64,000 nt of DNA, taken from Caulobacterales bacterium RIFCSPHIGHO2_01_FULL_70_19 (GTDB lineage Bacteria; Pseudomonadota; Alphaproteobacteria; Caulobacterales; Caulobacteraceae). Position 1 is the first letter of the stretch; each line of letters begins with the position of its first letter. Location of the stretch: NCBI GenBank assembly GCA_001794825.1, contig MGLK01000016.1:56238-120237 (forward strand), written 5' to 3'. The notes under the pieces are model-generated. The model saw nothing but the letters and a program-made list of their open reading frames with translations. It searched no databases and was not told the DNA's origin. A program made the translations under genes and the position numbers. Positions 48,960-60,744 of the stretch are shown one piece after another.

Positions 48960-49835
48960 TCAGGCCGCGAACCGCCCGCCCTTGTTCGCGTACGCCTGGG
49001 TGCCGCGGGTGAACACCCGGTCGGTGGGAAGGATGGCGTCGATCGGGATCGGCGCGGCGCCCTGCAGCCGCTCGTAGATCGGGCCGAAGTCCTGAAGGGT
49101 GTCCCGCTTCAGCTGGTCCAGCGACTCGATGACGAAATAGACCTGCTGGAAGTCGTCGATCCGGTAGAGGGTCTTCATGACCCGCTCGAGGTCGAAGCCC
49201 AGGCGGTTCGGCGACGGATCCTCGAGGGCGAAAACGCTCTCCGTCGCCGAAGACACGATCCCGGCCCCGTAGATCCGGAGCCCGCCGGCGTCCTGCATCA
49301 GGCCGAACTCGACCGTGTACCAGTAGAGCCGGGCGAGGTTCGGCAGCATGCCCAGCCTGGCCGCGCGCTGCCCGCCCTTGCCGTAGGCTTCCATGTAGGC
49401 GGCGAAGTCCGGATCGGTCAGCATCGGCACATGGCCGAACACGTCGTGGAAGATGTCCGGCTCCTGCAGGTAGTCCAGCTGGTCCGGCTTGCGGATGAAC
49501 TGGCCCGACGGGAAGCGGCGGTTGGCGAGATGGTCGAAAAAGACCTCGTCCGGCACCAGGCCCGGCACGCAGACCACGGTCCAGCCGGTCAGCGCCTCCA
49601 GCTTGGGGTTCATCAGCGCGAAGTCGGGAATGCCGCCGGTGTTCAGGTCCAGCGCCTCGAGGCCGCGGAAGAAGACGTCGGCGGCCCGCCCCGGCAGGAT
49701 CTTCATCTGCCGCGCATACAGGGTGTCCCACGTCCGGTGCTCGGTCTCGGTGTAGGCCCGCCAGTCCTGGGGAATGGTCCAGTCGGCGGCGGCCCCTTCC
49801 GGCGGGCTCTCGAAGACGTGCTCGAAATCGGACAT
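48960..49835 (-). CDS. phhA: Phenylalanine-4-hydroxylase
   Basis: A 291-residue monomeric bacterial aromatic amino-acid hydroxylase. The iron ligands are in PDIFHDVFGHVPML (two His) and YWYTVEFGL (Glu); the pterin-binding region VCVPGLVPDEVFFDHLANRRFPSGQFIR is conserved. It converts phenylalanine to tyrosine using tetrahydropterin and oxygen. No regulatory ACT domain is present, as usual in bacteria. It is convergent with dinB (6-nt gap) and 71 bp downstream of the start-side of hspQ on the same strand. Confidence 0.96.
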   Translation of the reverse strand: MSDFEHVFESPPEGAAADWTIPQDWRAYTETEHRTWDTLYARQMKILPGRAADVFFRGLEALDLNTGGIPDFALMNPKLEALTGWTVVCVPGLVPDEVFFDHLANRRFPSGQFIRKPDQLDYLQEPDIFHDVFGHVPMLTDPDFAAYMEAYGKGGQRAARLGMLPNLARLYWYTVEFGLMQDAGGLRIYGAGIVSSATESVFALEDPSPNRLGFDLERVMKTLYRIDDFQQVYFVIESLDQLKRDTLQDFGPIYERLQGAAPIPIDAILPTDRVFTRGTQAYANKGGRFAA

Positions 49836-49906
49836 GGGCGCTCCTCGTCAGGCTCTGTCGGCCTTTGCCGCCAGTCTAGGCTCCCGGCGACGACCGCGCC
49901 AGCCGC

Positions 49907-50221
49907 CTAGTGGATGGCGTGGGCCCGGGGCGCGTGCCGGCCGCGGGCGTCGACCGTGAAGAAGCGCCGCTCGTCGACCCGCGACAGGCCCCTGATCTCC
50001 GGATCCGGCTCCAGCGCATCCTCGGGGGCGTAGGCGATGAAGCCGCCGCCCTCGCCCAGCGCCAGCACCTGGTAGAAGGGCTGGTCCGGAGAGATGTCGC
50101 CGGTGTCGCCGGGGGCGCCGGCGAAGGTCGGATCGACGTCCACGACCACGCCGCGGAAGGCGGCGTCGCGGTGGCGGACGACATGGCCGAGGGCGAAGCG
50201 GGCGGAGGTCGGGGTCATCAT
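49907..50221 (-). CDS. hspQ: Heat shock protein HspQ
   Basis: 104 residues with the HspQ/YccV fold: RFALGHVVRHRDAAFRGVVVDVDPTFAG and QPFYQVLALGEGGGFIAYAPEDALEPD. HspQ was first noted for binding hemimethylated DNA and later as a Lon-specificity enhancer. Two adjacent ATGs (50221, 50218) are both plausible. Divergent from the Ppx/GppA gene with 132 bp between; I see no sigma-32-type promoter I would vouch for. Confidence 0.92.
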   Translation of the reverse strand: MMTPTSARFALGHVVRHRDAAFRGVVVDVDPTFAGAPGDTGDISPDQPFYQVLALGEGGGFIAYAPEDALEPDPEIRGLSRVDERRFFTVDARGRHAPRAHAIH

Positions 50222-50353
50222 GGGCCCATTCTGCGCCGCCGAGTCTGAGCGCCGCCCTTTCGGTCCCGTTCATTTTCGCGTCAGCAGCGGTTGGCGCGGG
50301 CGCGGGCGGCGGTCTAGGCTGGTGGAGACGGGCGCCGCTTCGGACCGCCCACC

Positions 50354-51493
50354 ATGAAAGCTCGGCCTATGCCGGAGACCGCCGGCGGCGCGCGCCGCCT
50401 CCGGTCCCAGCCTCGCCGGTCCGACGGCCCGCGCGCCCGGGATGGCGCGCACGCCGGATCAGGGGCGACAGGTCGCGAGGCGCCGCTCTATGGCGCGCTC
50501 GACCTGGGGACCAACAATTGCCGCCTGCTGATCGCCAGGCCGGCCCGCGACGGCTTCCGCGTCGTCGATTCCTTCAGCCGCATCGTCCGGCTGGGCGAAG
50601 GCCTGTCGCGCACCGGGCGACTCGACGAGGCCGCCATGGAACGCGCCTACGAGGCGCTGACGCTGTGCAGCGAACGCCTGGTCCGTCGCGGGGTCGAACC
50701 GGACCGTCTGATGGCCGTGGCCACCCAGGCGTGCCGCCAGGCCGACAACGGCGCCGGCTTCATCGAACGGGTCCGGGCCGGCACCGGCCTGCGTCTGCGG
50801 GTCATCGACCCGATCGAGGAGGCGCGGCTGTCGGTCGAGGGCTGCCTGAACCTGTTCGATCCGGCGGCCGAAGCCGTCCTGGTGGTCGACGTCGGCGGCG
50901 GCTCCACCGAACTCAGCTGGCTGCGCCGCTCGGCGTCCGGCTTCGTTTCCGAGGGCTGGATGTCGGCCCCGATCGGCGTCGTCACCCTCGCCGAGCGCCA
51001 CCCGGAGCCGACCGGCGGCGGCGCAGCGGCCCATGCGGTCTGGTACGAGGCCATGGTCGCCGACATGTCCGCGGCCATCGCCGGCGCTCCGGTCGACGAC
51101 GCCCTGCGGGGGCTGTTCGCGAGCGGGCGGGGGCACCTCGTCGGCACGTCAGGGGCGATCACCAGCCTCGCGGGCATTCACCTTGGCCTGCGCCGTTACC
51201 AGCGCAACCTGGTCGACGGCCTGTGGATGACGCGGGCCGACTGCGAGGCGGCCGCCGAACGGCTCAAGGCCATGGGCCCCGTCGGCCGCGCCGCCGAATC
51301 CTGCATCGGTCCCGATCGCGCCGACCTGGTTCTGGCCGGCGCGGCGATCATGGCGGCCGTGCAGCGCGCCTGGCCCTCGGAGCGGGTCCGGGTGGCCGAC
51401 CGCGGCCTGAGGGAAGGCCTGCTGCTGCGGCGCATGCGCGAGGATCGGAAACCCCGCCGCCGCCGGCGGCGAGGCGGCAGGCGGGAGGACTAG
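50354..51493 (+). CDS. Ppx/GppA phosphatase family protein
   Basis: 379 residues. After a basic, Arg-rich N-terminal tail of about 45 residues comes the actin-like ATPase fold: YGALDLGTNNCRLLIARP (phosphate-1), SFSRIVRLGEGL, VIDPIEEARLSVEG, VLVVDVGGGSTELSW (phosphate-2) and VGTSGAITSLAGIHLGL. It degrades polyphosphate or (p)ppGpp. The C-terminus is another Arg-rich patch (RKPRRRRRRGGRRED). The short single-module form lacks the HD-like C-terminal domain of E. coli Ppx. In relatives I expect rlmE next; here a convergent lipoprotein follows instead. Confidence 0.9.
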   Translation: MKARPMPETAGGARRLRSQPRRSDGPRARDGAHAGSGATGREAPLYGALDLGTNNCRLLIARPARDGFRVVDSFSRIVRLGEGLSRTGRLDEAAMERAYEALTLCSERLVRRGVEPDRLMAVATQACRQADNGAGFIERVRAGTGLRLRVIDPIEEARLSVEGCLNLFDPAAEAVLVVDVGGGSTELSWLRRSASGFVSEGWMSAPIGVVTLAERHPEPTGGGAAAHAVWYEAMVADMSAAIAGAPVDDALRGLFASGRGHLVGTSGAITSLAGIHLGLRRYQRNLVDGLWMTRADCEAAAERLKAMGPVGRAAESCIGPDRADLVLAGAAIMAAVQRAWPSERVRVADRGLREGLLLRRMREDRKPRRRRRRGGRRED

Positions 51494-51750
51494 CGCGGCT
51501 GCTCGTCCGGGCGATTGCGGGCGTAGTCCAGTTCCCGTTCCAGCCGGTCGTTGGCCAGTTCGCCGCGCTCCCGCCTGGTCATCTCGTGGGGGCGCGGCGT
51601 CAGCCCCAGCGCCGACAGCCGTCGCGCCTCGATGCACTCGGCGCTCTGGCGCGGCCCGGCGCAGGGAAGCCCGGCCGTTTGCGGGACCGGGGCGCACGAA
51701 GACGCCGCCAGGGCGATCAAGGAGAGGCAGACGGGAGCAGAGAGCTTCAA
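51490..51750 (-). CDS. Small lipoprotein of unknown function
   Basis: 86 residues with a lipoprotein signal (lipobox AASSC, Cys about 19). The mature part has two more Cys (GLPCAGPRQSAECIEARR) that could pair, then a charged helix (PHEMTRRERGELANDRLERELDYARNRPDEQPR). No family recognised. Its TAG stop shares CTAG with the stop of the convergent Ppx/GppA gene. Confidence 0.65.
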   Translation of the reverse strand: MKLSAPVCLSLIALAASSCAPVPQTAGLPCAGPRQSAECIEARRLSALGLTPRPHEMTRRERGELANDRLERELDYARNRPDEQPR

Positions 51751-51810
51751 GGTGCGTCTTCCAGGTTGGGCAAGGTCAGCTTCGCAAGTTCGCTCCCGAT
51801 CGACAACCCG

Positions 51811-52707
51811 TCAGGCTCCAGGCCTCGCCTGGGTCGGCAAGGTCACGTCGCAAACCGAGAAGTCCGCGCCCTTCGCCGCCCGCGCCTCCTCGACCAGCGC
51901 CCGGAAACGCGCCGAAGCCGGGGACAGCACCTCGACGCCCGGACGCTCCGCCTCCGGCAGGTCGGCGGCGAGGCGCACGCGGGTCATCCGGTCCGGCGTC
52001 GCCGCCGCCATCATGCCGTTGTCGCCGTCGCCGACCTGCAGGGCCCGCACCACGTCGAGGCCGCCCACCGTCATTCCCCAGACGGTGTAGCGCTTGTCGA
52101 GCGCCGGATAGGCCTGGCGCATGATGAAGAACTGGCTGTTGGCGGTGTCCGGGTCCTCGTCCCGCGCCATCCCCGCGACGCCGGGGCAGTAGAGGCCCCA
52201 GCCGTGCACCTTGCCGTCCGCCGTCTGGGCGAAGGCGGAGTCCGGCTGGGTCTGGACGGGCAGCGACTGCAGGAAGCCGACGCGCGCGCCCTGCGGCTCG
52301 GCCACGGCGGCGAAGGGCATCGACGGGTCGCGGCGGAACGTGAACTCGGCCGGCAGGTCGGGGTGGTAGCTCTGCCCCTCGCCGTTGCCCAGCGGATCGC
52401 CCGTCTGGGCCATGAACCAGTCGATGACCCGGTGCCAGGCCAGTCCGTCGTAGAATCCGGCGCGCGCCAGAAGACGAATGCGCTCCACGTGCTGCGGCGC
52501 GACCTCGGGCAGCAGCTCCACCAGGATCCGGCCCTTGGTGGTGTCGATCACCAACAGGTTGGCCGGCGGCACGGCCCGCCAGTCGGTTTCGGCGATGGTC
52601 GTCTCCGACGTCGGCGGCGGCGGCGGCGGCGGCGCGGCCGGGGTCTCCTGGGCCGAAACCGCGCCGGCCGCAAGCAGCGTGGCGGCGATGGCGAACAACG
52701 ATCTCAT
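51811..52707 (-). CDS. Periplasmic peptidyl-prolyl cis-trans isomerase (cyclophilin type, copy 1)
   Basis: 298 residues, signal peptide to about 19, then a Pro-rich stretch. Cyclophilin motifs are intact: [51 protein letters not shown] (catalytic Arg in WHRV) and [32 protein letters not shown]. About 75 residues containing a YCPG Cys separate the two halves, longer than in E. coli PpiA, and a C-terminal Cys (VCDV) could bond to it. It assists folding of exported proteins. It lies 23 nt after copy 2 on the same strand. Confidence 0.9.
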   Translation of the reverse strand: MRSLFAIAATLLAAGAVSAQETPAAPPPPPPPTSETTIAETDWRAVPPANLLVIDTTKGRILVELLPEVAPQHVERIRLLARAGFYDGLAWHRVIDWFMAQTGDPLGNGEGQSYHPDLPAEFTFRRDPSMPFAAVAEPQGARVGFLQSLPVQTQPDSAFAQTADGKVHGWGLYCPGVAGMARDEDPDTANSQFFIMRQAYPALDKRYTVWGMTVGGLDVVRALQVGDGDNGMMAAATPDRMTRVRLAADLPEAERPGVEVLSPASARFRALVEEARAAKGADFSVCDVTLPTQARPGA

Positions 52708-52730
52708 GGTCCCCTCCCCGGACTACCTCG

Positions 52731-53567
52731 TCAGTCTGCGACCTCGACCGCCGGCTGCACGCTGCAGACGTCGAGACGCGAACCCTCTGCGGCCCGGACA
52801 CGCTCCACCTCCGCGAGGAAGGCGGCGCTCGCCGGGGCCTGGACCCGGACCGCCGGGCGCTCGGCCTCCGGCAGGGCGGCGGCGGTGCGGACCCGGGTCA
52901 TGACGTCGGGATCGACAACCCGCCCGTCCTCCGCCTCGGAGCCGCTCTTCAGCGCCCGCACGACCTCCAGCCCGGCCAGCACCCGGCCGAACGGCGCGTA
53001 GGCGCCGTCGAGGTTCGCATTGCGCCCGGTCATGATGAAGAACTGGCTGTTGGCGCTGTCCGGGTCGCCGTTGCGCGCCATCCCCAGCACGCCGGGACAG
53101 AACAACGCCGTCGCCGAGGCCTTGAAGTCCGCGGTCACCATCATCTGGGCGTCCGGCTGGGTGGTCACCGCCATCGAGCCGATGAGGCCCCGCTGCAGAC
53201 CGTTCGCCGTCGGGTCCCCGATCCGAACGAAGGGATCGGCCCGGCCCCTGCGGAAGCCGAACTCACCCTGGATGTCCGGCAGCTCGCTGCCGCCGGCGCC
53301 GGTGCCGAGAGGATCTCCGGTCTGGGCCATGAATTCCGGAATCACCCGGTGGAACGCGAGGCCGTCGTAAAATCCCTGGTCGGCCAGGGTGCGGATGCGC
53401 TCGACGGCCCGCGGCGCGATCCGCGGGTCCAGCTCGGCGACGATCCGGCCCTTCGCCGTGTCGATGACCAGCAGGTTCTCCGGCGCCACCGGACGCCAGT
53501 CCTGGGCCGCCGCCGGCGCTCCCGCCGTCATCGCCGCCGCAGCAGCCGCAATCCACAATGCTCGCAT
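52731..53567 (-). CDS. Periplasmic peptidyl-prolyl cis-trans isomerase (cyclophilin type, copy 2)
   Basis: 278 residues, signal peptide to about 22 (GAPAAAQ). It is a paralogue of copy 1 over its whole length: [78 protein letters not shown] and a C-terminal LDVCSV with the same Cys as copy 1. The Pro-rich linker of copy 1 is missing. ATG 53567 follows AAGGCCTGAAC and begins 2 nt after the coaD stop, so it is translationally coupled to coaD. Confidence 0.9.
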   Translation of the reverse strand: MRALWIAAAAAAMTAGAPAAAQDWRPVAPENLLVIDTAKGRIVAELDPRIAPRAVERIRTLADQGFYDGLAFHRVIPEFMAQTGDPLGTGAGGSELPDIQGEFGFRRGRADPFVRIGDPTANGLQRGLIGSMAVTTQPDAQMMVTADFKASATALFCPGVLGMARNGDPDSANSQFFIMTGRNANLDGAYAPFGRVLAGLEVVRALKSGSEAEDGRVVDPDVMTRVRTAAALPEAERPAVRVQAPASAAFLAEVERVRAAEGSRLDVCSVQPAVEVAD

Positions 53568-53569
53568 GT

Positions 53570-54052
53570 TCAGGCCTTGACCCTGTCCAGCACCGCGGCC
53601 GCGACCGCCGGGCTGACGAAACTCTCGATGTCGCCGCCCAGCCGGGCGATCTCCTTGACCAGCCGCGAGGCGATCGCCTGGTGCCGCGGGTCTGCCATCA
53701 GGAAGACCGTCTCGATGTCGGCATTGAGGCGCTGGTTCATCGCCGTCATCTGGAACTCGTATTCGAAGTCGGCGACCGCGCGCAGGCCGCGCACGATCAC
53801 GGTGGCGTCCAGTTCCTCGGCGAAATGCATCAGCAGGCTGGAGAAGGCGCGCACCTCGACCTGGGAACCGAACCGCCGCACCTCCGCCCGCACCATCTCG
53901 ACCCGCTGGTCGGTGGTGAACAGCGGGCCCTTGTCGTCGTTGCGCGCCACGCCGATGACCAGCCGGTCGACCAGCTTCACGGCCCGGCCGATGATGTCCA
54001 TGTGCCCATTGGTGATGGGATCGAAGGTGCCGGGATAGAGCCCGATGCGCAT
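53570..54052 (-). CDS. coaD: Phosphopantetheine adenylyltransferase
   Basis: 160 residues. It carries the nucleotidyltransferase motif [16 protein letters not shown] (T/HxGH), [38 protein letters not shown] and [18 protein letters not shown], all typical CoaD. It catalyses the penultimate step of coenzyme A synthesis. It sits in a minus-strand run gyrA, aminotransferase, coaD, two cyclophilins; the coaD-gyrA linkage is common in Alphaproteobacteria. Confidence 0.97.
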   Translation of the reverse strand: MRIGLYPGTFDPITNGHMDIIGRAVKLVDRLVIGVARNDDKGPLFTTDQRVEMVRAEVRRFGSQVEVRAFSSLLMHFAEELDATVIVRGLRAVADFEYEFQMTAMNQRLNADIETVFLMADPRHQAIASRLVKEIARLGGDIESFVSPAVAAAVLDRVKA

Positions 54053-54102
54053 ACAGTTCTCCCCGCCGCTCGGCCGGGTTTAGCAGGCGGTGACCGAGCG
54101 GC

Positions 54103-54903
54103 CTAGATCGGCTGGGGCGGGTTGGAGGCCCAGGCTGTGCGCACACGCTCGATCAGATCGGGCCGGAGCGCGAGTTCATGGCGTCCGACGGCGACGACCG
54201 GGCAGGCCGGCGTGGCGCTGTTGCAGATGAAGGCGGCTTCGAATCTGGGCAGGTCGCGCAGGCCGAGGGGTTCAACCCGGTCGCCCAGTCCTGCCCCGGC
54301 CAGCCCCCGGCGGATCAGCGCCTGTCCGACTCCGGCGAGCATCGGCGCATCCGGCCAGACCACCCGGTCGCCCTCGATGAAGCCGATGTTCCACAGACTG
54401 CCTTCGGAAATCCGCCCCGCCTCGTCCACGAACACGGCGTCGTCGAAGCCCGATCCCTTGGCCAGCCGGCGGGCGTGGATCAGGTCGAACGTGGCGGCGT
54501 GCTTCAGATGCGGCGCCCTGCGACTGTACCGCTGGACATCCAGCCGCAGCGAGTCGGCCAGCGGCGGCGGCGGGGGAAACACCGCCGTCATGACTCTCGG
54601 CGCGCCTGTCCAGTCCGGCGTGCGCGGTCCGATGTCCGGCGAGAACAGGCTGACGCGGAGCCAGCAGTCCGGCCGGTCAGCCGCCGCCGCCCGCATCAGA
54701 CCCCGCAGCCGGTCCTCGCCGACGGCCTCTCCGAACAGTTCGACGGCAGACGCCTCAAGCCGGGCGAGATGGAGATCCAGCCCCCGCACCGCGCCTTCCT
54801 CGACCCGGAAGGAGGTGTAGGCCCCGTAGTTGACGAGGGCGATGTGGGCGAGATCCCCGGCCGTCGCCGGCGCCCCGTCGATGCGGAGGTCGCCGGCGGG
54901 CAC
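54103..54903 (-). CDS. Class IV aminotransferase family protein
   Basis: A 266-residue fold-type IV PLP enzyme related to branched-chain aminotransferases and aminodeoxychorismate lyase. [25 protein letters not shown] is the N-terminal pattern; the PLP Lys is likely in [18 protein letters not shown], followed by [23 protein letters not shown] and a short C-terminal region. The substrate cannot be told from sequence. The GTG start at 54903 lies 2 nt after the gyrA stop; no better start exists, so translation is probably coupled to gyrA. Confidence 0.82.
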   Translation of the reverse strand: MPAGDLRIDGAPATAGDLAHIALVNYGAYTSFRVEEGAVRGLDLHLARLEASAVELFGEAVGEDRLRGLMRAAAADRPDCWLRVSLFSPDIGPRTPDWTGAPRVMTAVFPPPPPLADSLRLDVQRYSRRAPHLKHAATFDLIHARRLAKGSGFDDAVFVDEAGRISEGSLWNIGFIEGDRVVWPDAPMLAGVGQALIRRGLAGAGLGDRVEPLGLRDLPRFEAAFICNSATPACPVVAVGRHELALRPDLIERVRTAWASNPPQPI

Positions 54904-54905
54904 GG

Positions 54906-57665
<2,760 letters not shown>

Positions 57666-57692
57666 GGAAATCAGGCTTTAAATGGCCGGAAT

Positions 57693-57714
57693 CGGAACGT
57701 GATCCGCTGTTCCG
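57693..57714. promoter_or_regulatory. Inverted repeat upstream of gyrA
   Basis: CGGAAC and GTTCCG, perfect 6-bp arms around a 10-bp spacer, lie 28 bp before the gyrA ATG and 74 bp before sodC on the opposite strand. It could be an operator or a leader hairpin. No good -35/-10 pair is evident in this 122-bp divergent region. Confidence 0.35.
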
Positions 57715-57787
57715 TTTCTAGCATCGGGGGGCCCCCGTGGCAAAGCGAAGCCGCGCGTCTGGCCCCGTCAGACCGGGAGTTCACGCC

Positions 57788-58354
57788 ATGCGCGCCAGCC
57801 GCCAGTCCACCCTCGCCGCCGCCGTCGGCGCGCTCGCCCTCGGAGCCTGCGCCAGCACCTCGGGACCAGCCGGTCCGGGCCGCGCCACGACCGGCGACTT
57901 CGGCGAAGCGACCCTGGTGAACGCCGCCGGCGTGAACATCGGTCGGGCCGTCCTGACCCAGGGACCGACCGGCCTGCTGATCCGGATCGAGGCGGAGGGT
58001 CTGACCCCCGGCTGGCACGGGGTTCACATCCACGCCACCGGTCAGTGCGCCGCCCCCTTCACCTCGGCCGGAGCTCACATCAACCATGCCGCGGCCAGGT
58101 CCCCGCACGGCCTGCTGAACGCGGACGGGCCGGACGACGGCGACCTGCCCAACATTCATGCCGACGCCCAGGGCCGGGTGCGCGCGGAGATCTTCACCAC
58201 CCGCGCCCGGATCGCCTCCGAGGGGCCGGGCCAGTGGCTGTGGGACGCGGACGGCTCCGCCCTCGTCATCCACGCAAACGCCGACGATCACCGCAGCCAG
58301 CCGATCGGCGGCGCCGGGGACCGCGTCGCCTGCGGGGTGATGGCGGCGGGCTGA
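57788..58354 (+). CDS. sodC: Cu/Zn superoxide dismutase, lipoprotein form
   Basis: 188 residues. The lipobox LGAC (Cys about 20) anchors it in the envelope, unusual but known for some bacterial SodC. Metal ligands are in GWHGVHIHATGQC (Cu His pair), HINHAA, HGLLNADGPDDGDLPNIHADAQG (zinc loop) and ALVIHANADDH; the disulfide Cys are in GQCAAPF and VACGV. The catalytic Arg usually found after the last Cys region is replaced in GGAGDRVACG by the Arg before it. It detoxifies superoxide in the periplasm. The start is ATG 57788 with GGGAG upstream. Confidence 0.9.
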   Translation: MRASRQSTLAAAVGALALGACASTSGPAGPGRATTGDFGEATLVNAAGVNIGRAVLTQGPTGLLIRIEAEGLTPGWHGVHIHATGQCAAPFTSAGAHINHAAARSPHGLLNADGPDDGDLPNIHADAQGRVRAEIFTTRARIASEGPGQWLWDADGSALVIHANADDHRSQPIGGAGDRVACGVMAAG

Positions 58355-58361
58355 GGCCGGA

Positions 58362-60212
58362 TCAGTCGTCGCGGAACTGCAGCTTCGCCAGGCGGGCGTA
58401 GAGCCCTCCGGCGGCGAGGAGGGAGGCGTGGGTCCCCTCCTCCGCCACCCGACCGTCCTCCATGACCACGATGCGGTCGGCGCGCAGCACGGTCGCGAGG
58501 CGGTGCGCGATGACCAGGGTGGTGCGCGCCTCCATCGCCTGATCGAGCGCCGCCTGCACCAGCCGCTCGCTCTCGGCGTCCAGCGCGGAGGTGGCTTCGT
58601 CGAGCAGCAGGATGGGCGCGTCGCGCACCAGCGCCCGCGCGATCGCCAGCCGCTGGCGCTGGCCGCCCGAGAGGCTCTTGCCACGCTCGCCCAGGGGCGT
58701 TTCGAAGCCTTCCGGCAGCGCTTCGATGAAGCCCAGCGCCTGGGCCTCGGCGGCGGCGGCGCGCACCTCTTCGTCGCTGGCGGTCTCGCGGCCGAAGCGG
58801 ATGTTCTCGGACGACGAACCCGAGAACAGCGGCGCCTCCTGCGACACCCAGGCGAAGCGGCTGCGCACCTGGGTCGGATCAGCCTCGCGCACATCCACGC
58901 CGTCGACGGCGACGACGCCGGACTGCGGATCGTAGAAGCGCAGCAGCAGCCGGAACACGGTGCTCTTGCCCGCCCCCGACGGGCCGACGAGCGCAACGGT
59001 CTCGCCGGGCCGGACGGTCAGGGAGAAGCCTTTCAGCGCCGGCAGGTCGGGGCGTCCCGGATAGCTGAAGTGCACGCCGGCCATCGACACCTCGCCCACC
59101 GGCGGACTCGGCAGCGGCTTCGGGCGGGCGGGCGCGGCGATGGCCGACTCGCTCCGCATCAGCTCGTCGATGCGCTCCATCGCGCCGGCGGCCTTCTGGA
59201 CGTCGCCCCAGCTCTCTCCCAGCGCTCCGACCGCGCCGGCCGCGAAGACCGACAGCAGGACGAACTGCAGCAGGGCGCCCGGGCTCATCCGCCCGGCGAT
59301 CACGTCCATGGCGCCCAGCCACAGCACCAGCGTCACCCCGCCGAACATCACCACGATGATCATGGCCGTCATCAGGGCCCGGGCGCGCATCCGCACCAGC
59401 GAGGCGGCGAAGGCGGCCTCGACCGCCTCGCCGAACCGCGAGACGGCGCTGGCCACACGGCCGAAGGCCTGAACGGTTTCAATGGCGTCCACGCTCTCGC
59501 CGGCGAAGCCGACCGCCTGGGCGAACCGGTCCTGGGTCGCCACCGTCAGCTTGCGCACCTGCCGGCCGAACAGGAACAGGGGGCCCAGCAGCAGCGGCAC
59601 GATGAGCAGGACGAGTCCGGTCAGCTTCGGGCTGACCACGAACAGCAGGATGGTCCCGCCCACCAGCGTCAGGAAATTCCGCACCGCATAGGAGATCGAG
59701 GTGGTCATCAGCGTCTCGACCAGGGCGATGTCGGTGGTCAGCCGCGACAACACCTCCCCGGTGCGCATGCGGGCGTAGAAGGCGGGGTCGAGGGTCAGCA
59801 CCCGGTCGAACAGGCCCTTGCGCAGGTCGGCCACCACCCGTTCGCCGGTCTTGGTGACGTAGAAATAGCGCACGGCGGTGGCGACGCCGAGGAACAGGGC
59901 CACCGCGCCGAGCAGCAGGAACCACAGGTTCAGCCGCGCGCCTTCATCCGCGAAGCCGTGGTCGATCGCGCCGCGCGCCGCGGCGGTGAGGCCCAGCGAC
60001 GCCGTCGTGGACATCACCAGCCAGAAGCCGGCCAGGACCAGATAGCCCCTGTGCCTCAGCGCGTAGGGCAGCAGGCGGGCCAGGGGCCGGATGTCGCGCC
60101 GCTTCTCGCGGCGGGCGCCGGCGTCGGCCATCTGCTCCGCCAGCAGCGCGCCGGCGCCCGGTCGGCCGCGCAGGTCGGCGGGGTCGGCGGCGGAGGCGGT
60201 GGGATCGGTCAT
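58362..60212 (-). CDS. ABC exporter, fused permease-ATPase
   Basis: 616 residues. Six transmembrane helices (about 55-350) precede a nucleotide-binding domain with Walker [12 protein letters not shown] loop [11 protein letters not shown], signature [15 protein letters not shown], Walker [13 protein letters not shown] and switch His in VIAHRL. This is a half-transporter that works as a dimer, of the MsbA/LapB or multidrug type; the cargo is unknown. ATG 60212 is chosen over in-frame upstream Met codons, which would extend into the rpmE promoter region. It converges on sodC (7-nt gap). Confidence 0.93.
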   Translation of the reverse strand: MTDPTASAADPADLRGRPGAGALLAEQMADAGARREKRRDIRPLARLLPYALRHRGYLVLAGFWLVMSTTASLGLTAAARGAIDHGFADEGARLNLWFLLLGAVALFLGVATAVRYFYVTKTGERVVADLRKGLFDRVLTLDPAFYARMRTGEVLSRLTTDIALVETLMTTSISYAVRNFLTLVGGTILLFVVSPKLTGLVLLIVPLLLGPLFLFGRQVRKLTVATQDRFAQAVGFAGESVDAIETVQAFGRVASAVSRFGEAVEAAFAASLVRMRARALMTAMIIVVMFGGVTLVLWLGAMDVIAGRMSPGALLQFVLLSVFAAGAVGALGESWGDVQKAAGAMERIDELMRSESAIAAPARPKPLPSPPVGEVSMAGVHFSYPGRPDLPALKGFSLTVRPGETVALVGPSGAGKSTVFRLLLRFYDPQSGVVAVDGVDVREADPTQVRSRFAWVSQEAPLFSGSSSENIRFGRETASDEEVRAAAAEAQALGFIEALPEGFETPLGERGKSLSGGQRQRLAIARALVRDAPILLLDEATSALDAESERLVQAALDQAMEARTTLVIAHRLATVLRADRIVVMEDGRVAEEGTHASLLAAGGLYARLAKLQFRDD

Positions 60213-60342
60213 CGGGCGCCTCTTGCCCCGGAAAGCCCCCCGGTGTAAACGCCGCCGCTCATTCCCGCCGCCCCCGGCGGGTTTCTCATTTTTCGCGCAT
60301 GGACGGTCGGCATCGTCACCGCGCAGAGACGGAACGACGACA

Positions 60343-60567
60343 ATGAAGGCGGACATCCACCCGGACTATCACTTCATCACGGTCACGATGACGGATGGCA
60401 CCACGTATCAGACGCGCTCGACCTACCAGAAGGAAGGCGCGACGCTGAACCTCGACATCGATCCGCTGACGCACCCGGCGTGGACCGGCGGCAACCAGCA
60501 GCTGATGGACCGCGGCGGCCGCGTGTCGCGCTTCAACAACAAGTTCGCCGGCTTCATCAAGAAGTAG
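60343..60567 (+). CDS. rpmE: 50S ribosomal protein L31
   Basis: 74 residues: [32 protein letters not shown] then [35 protein letters not shown]. It lacks the CxxC zinc pair, so it is a C- L31 as in other Alphaproteobacteria. It is divergent from the ABC exporter (130 bp) and followed by a strong hairpin terminator. Confidence 0.96.
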   Translation: MKADIHPDYHFITVTMTDGTTYQTRSTYQKEGATLNLDIDPLTHPAWTGGNQQLMDRGGRVSRFNNKFAGFIKK

Positions 60568-60619
60568 GACCGCTTCAGGTCTGGCTTTCCCGCCACACCG
60601 CTGCGGCAACACGATCACG

Positions 60620-60650
60620 AAGGCGTCGGTCCCCGGACCGGCGCCTTTCT
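60620..60650 (+). terminator. Terminator of rpmE
   Basis: A long stem, about 12 bp with one G-T pair (arms 60620-60631 and 60636-60647), followed by TTTCTGTTT, 52 bp after the rpmE stop. Confidence 0.75.
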
Positions 60651-60658
60651 GTTTGCCC

Positions 60659-60684
60659 GGAACGCCGATAACATTCGCAGCGTT
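60659..60684 (+). promoter_or_regulatory. EcfG (SigT)-type general-stress promoter of the L,D-transpeptidase gene
   Basis: GGAAC at 60659-60663 and CGTT at 60681-60684 with a 17-bp spacer is an exact match to the alphaproteobacterial EcfG/SigT consensus. A transcript starting about 7 bp later would have a leader of about 54 nt to the ATG at 60745. Confidence 0.65.
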
Positions 60685-60744
60685 GGGTTTTCGGGGCGTG
60701 GGCGTGGTGTCCGTGCGGCGAAAGACGGACGAAGAGCGAGCGTG

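Noticed and set aside
57694-57716. EcfG promoter for sodC (GGAAC...CGTT)
   Set aside because: The spacer is only 14 bp instead of 16-17, and the elements overlap a symmetric repeat that explains the sequence better.
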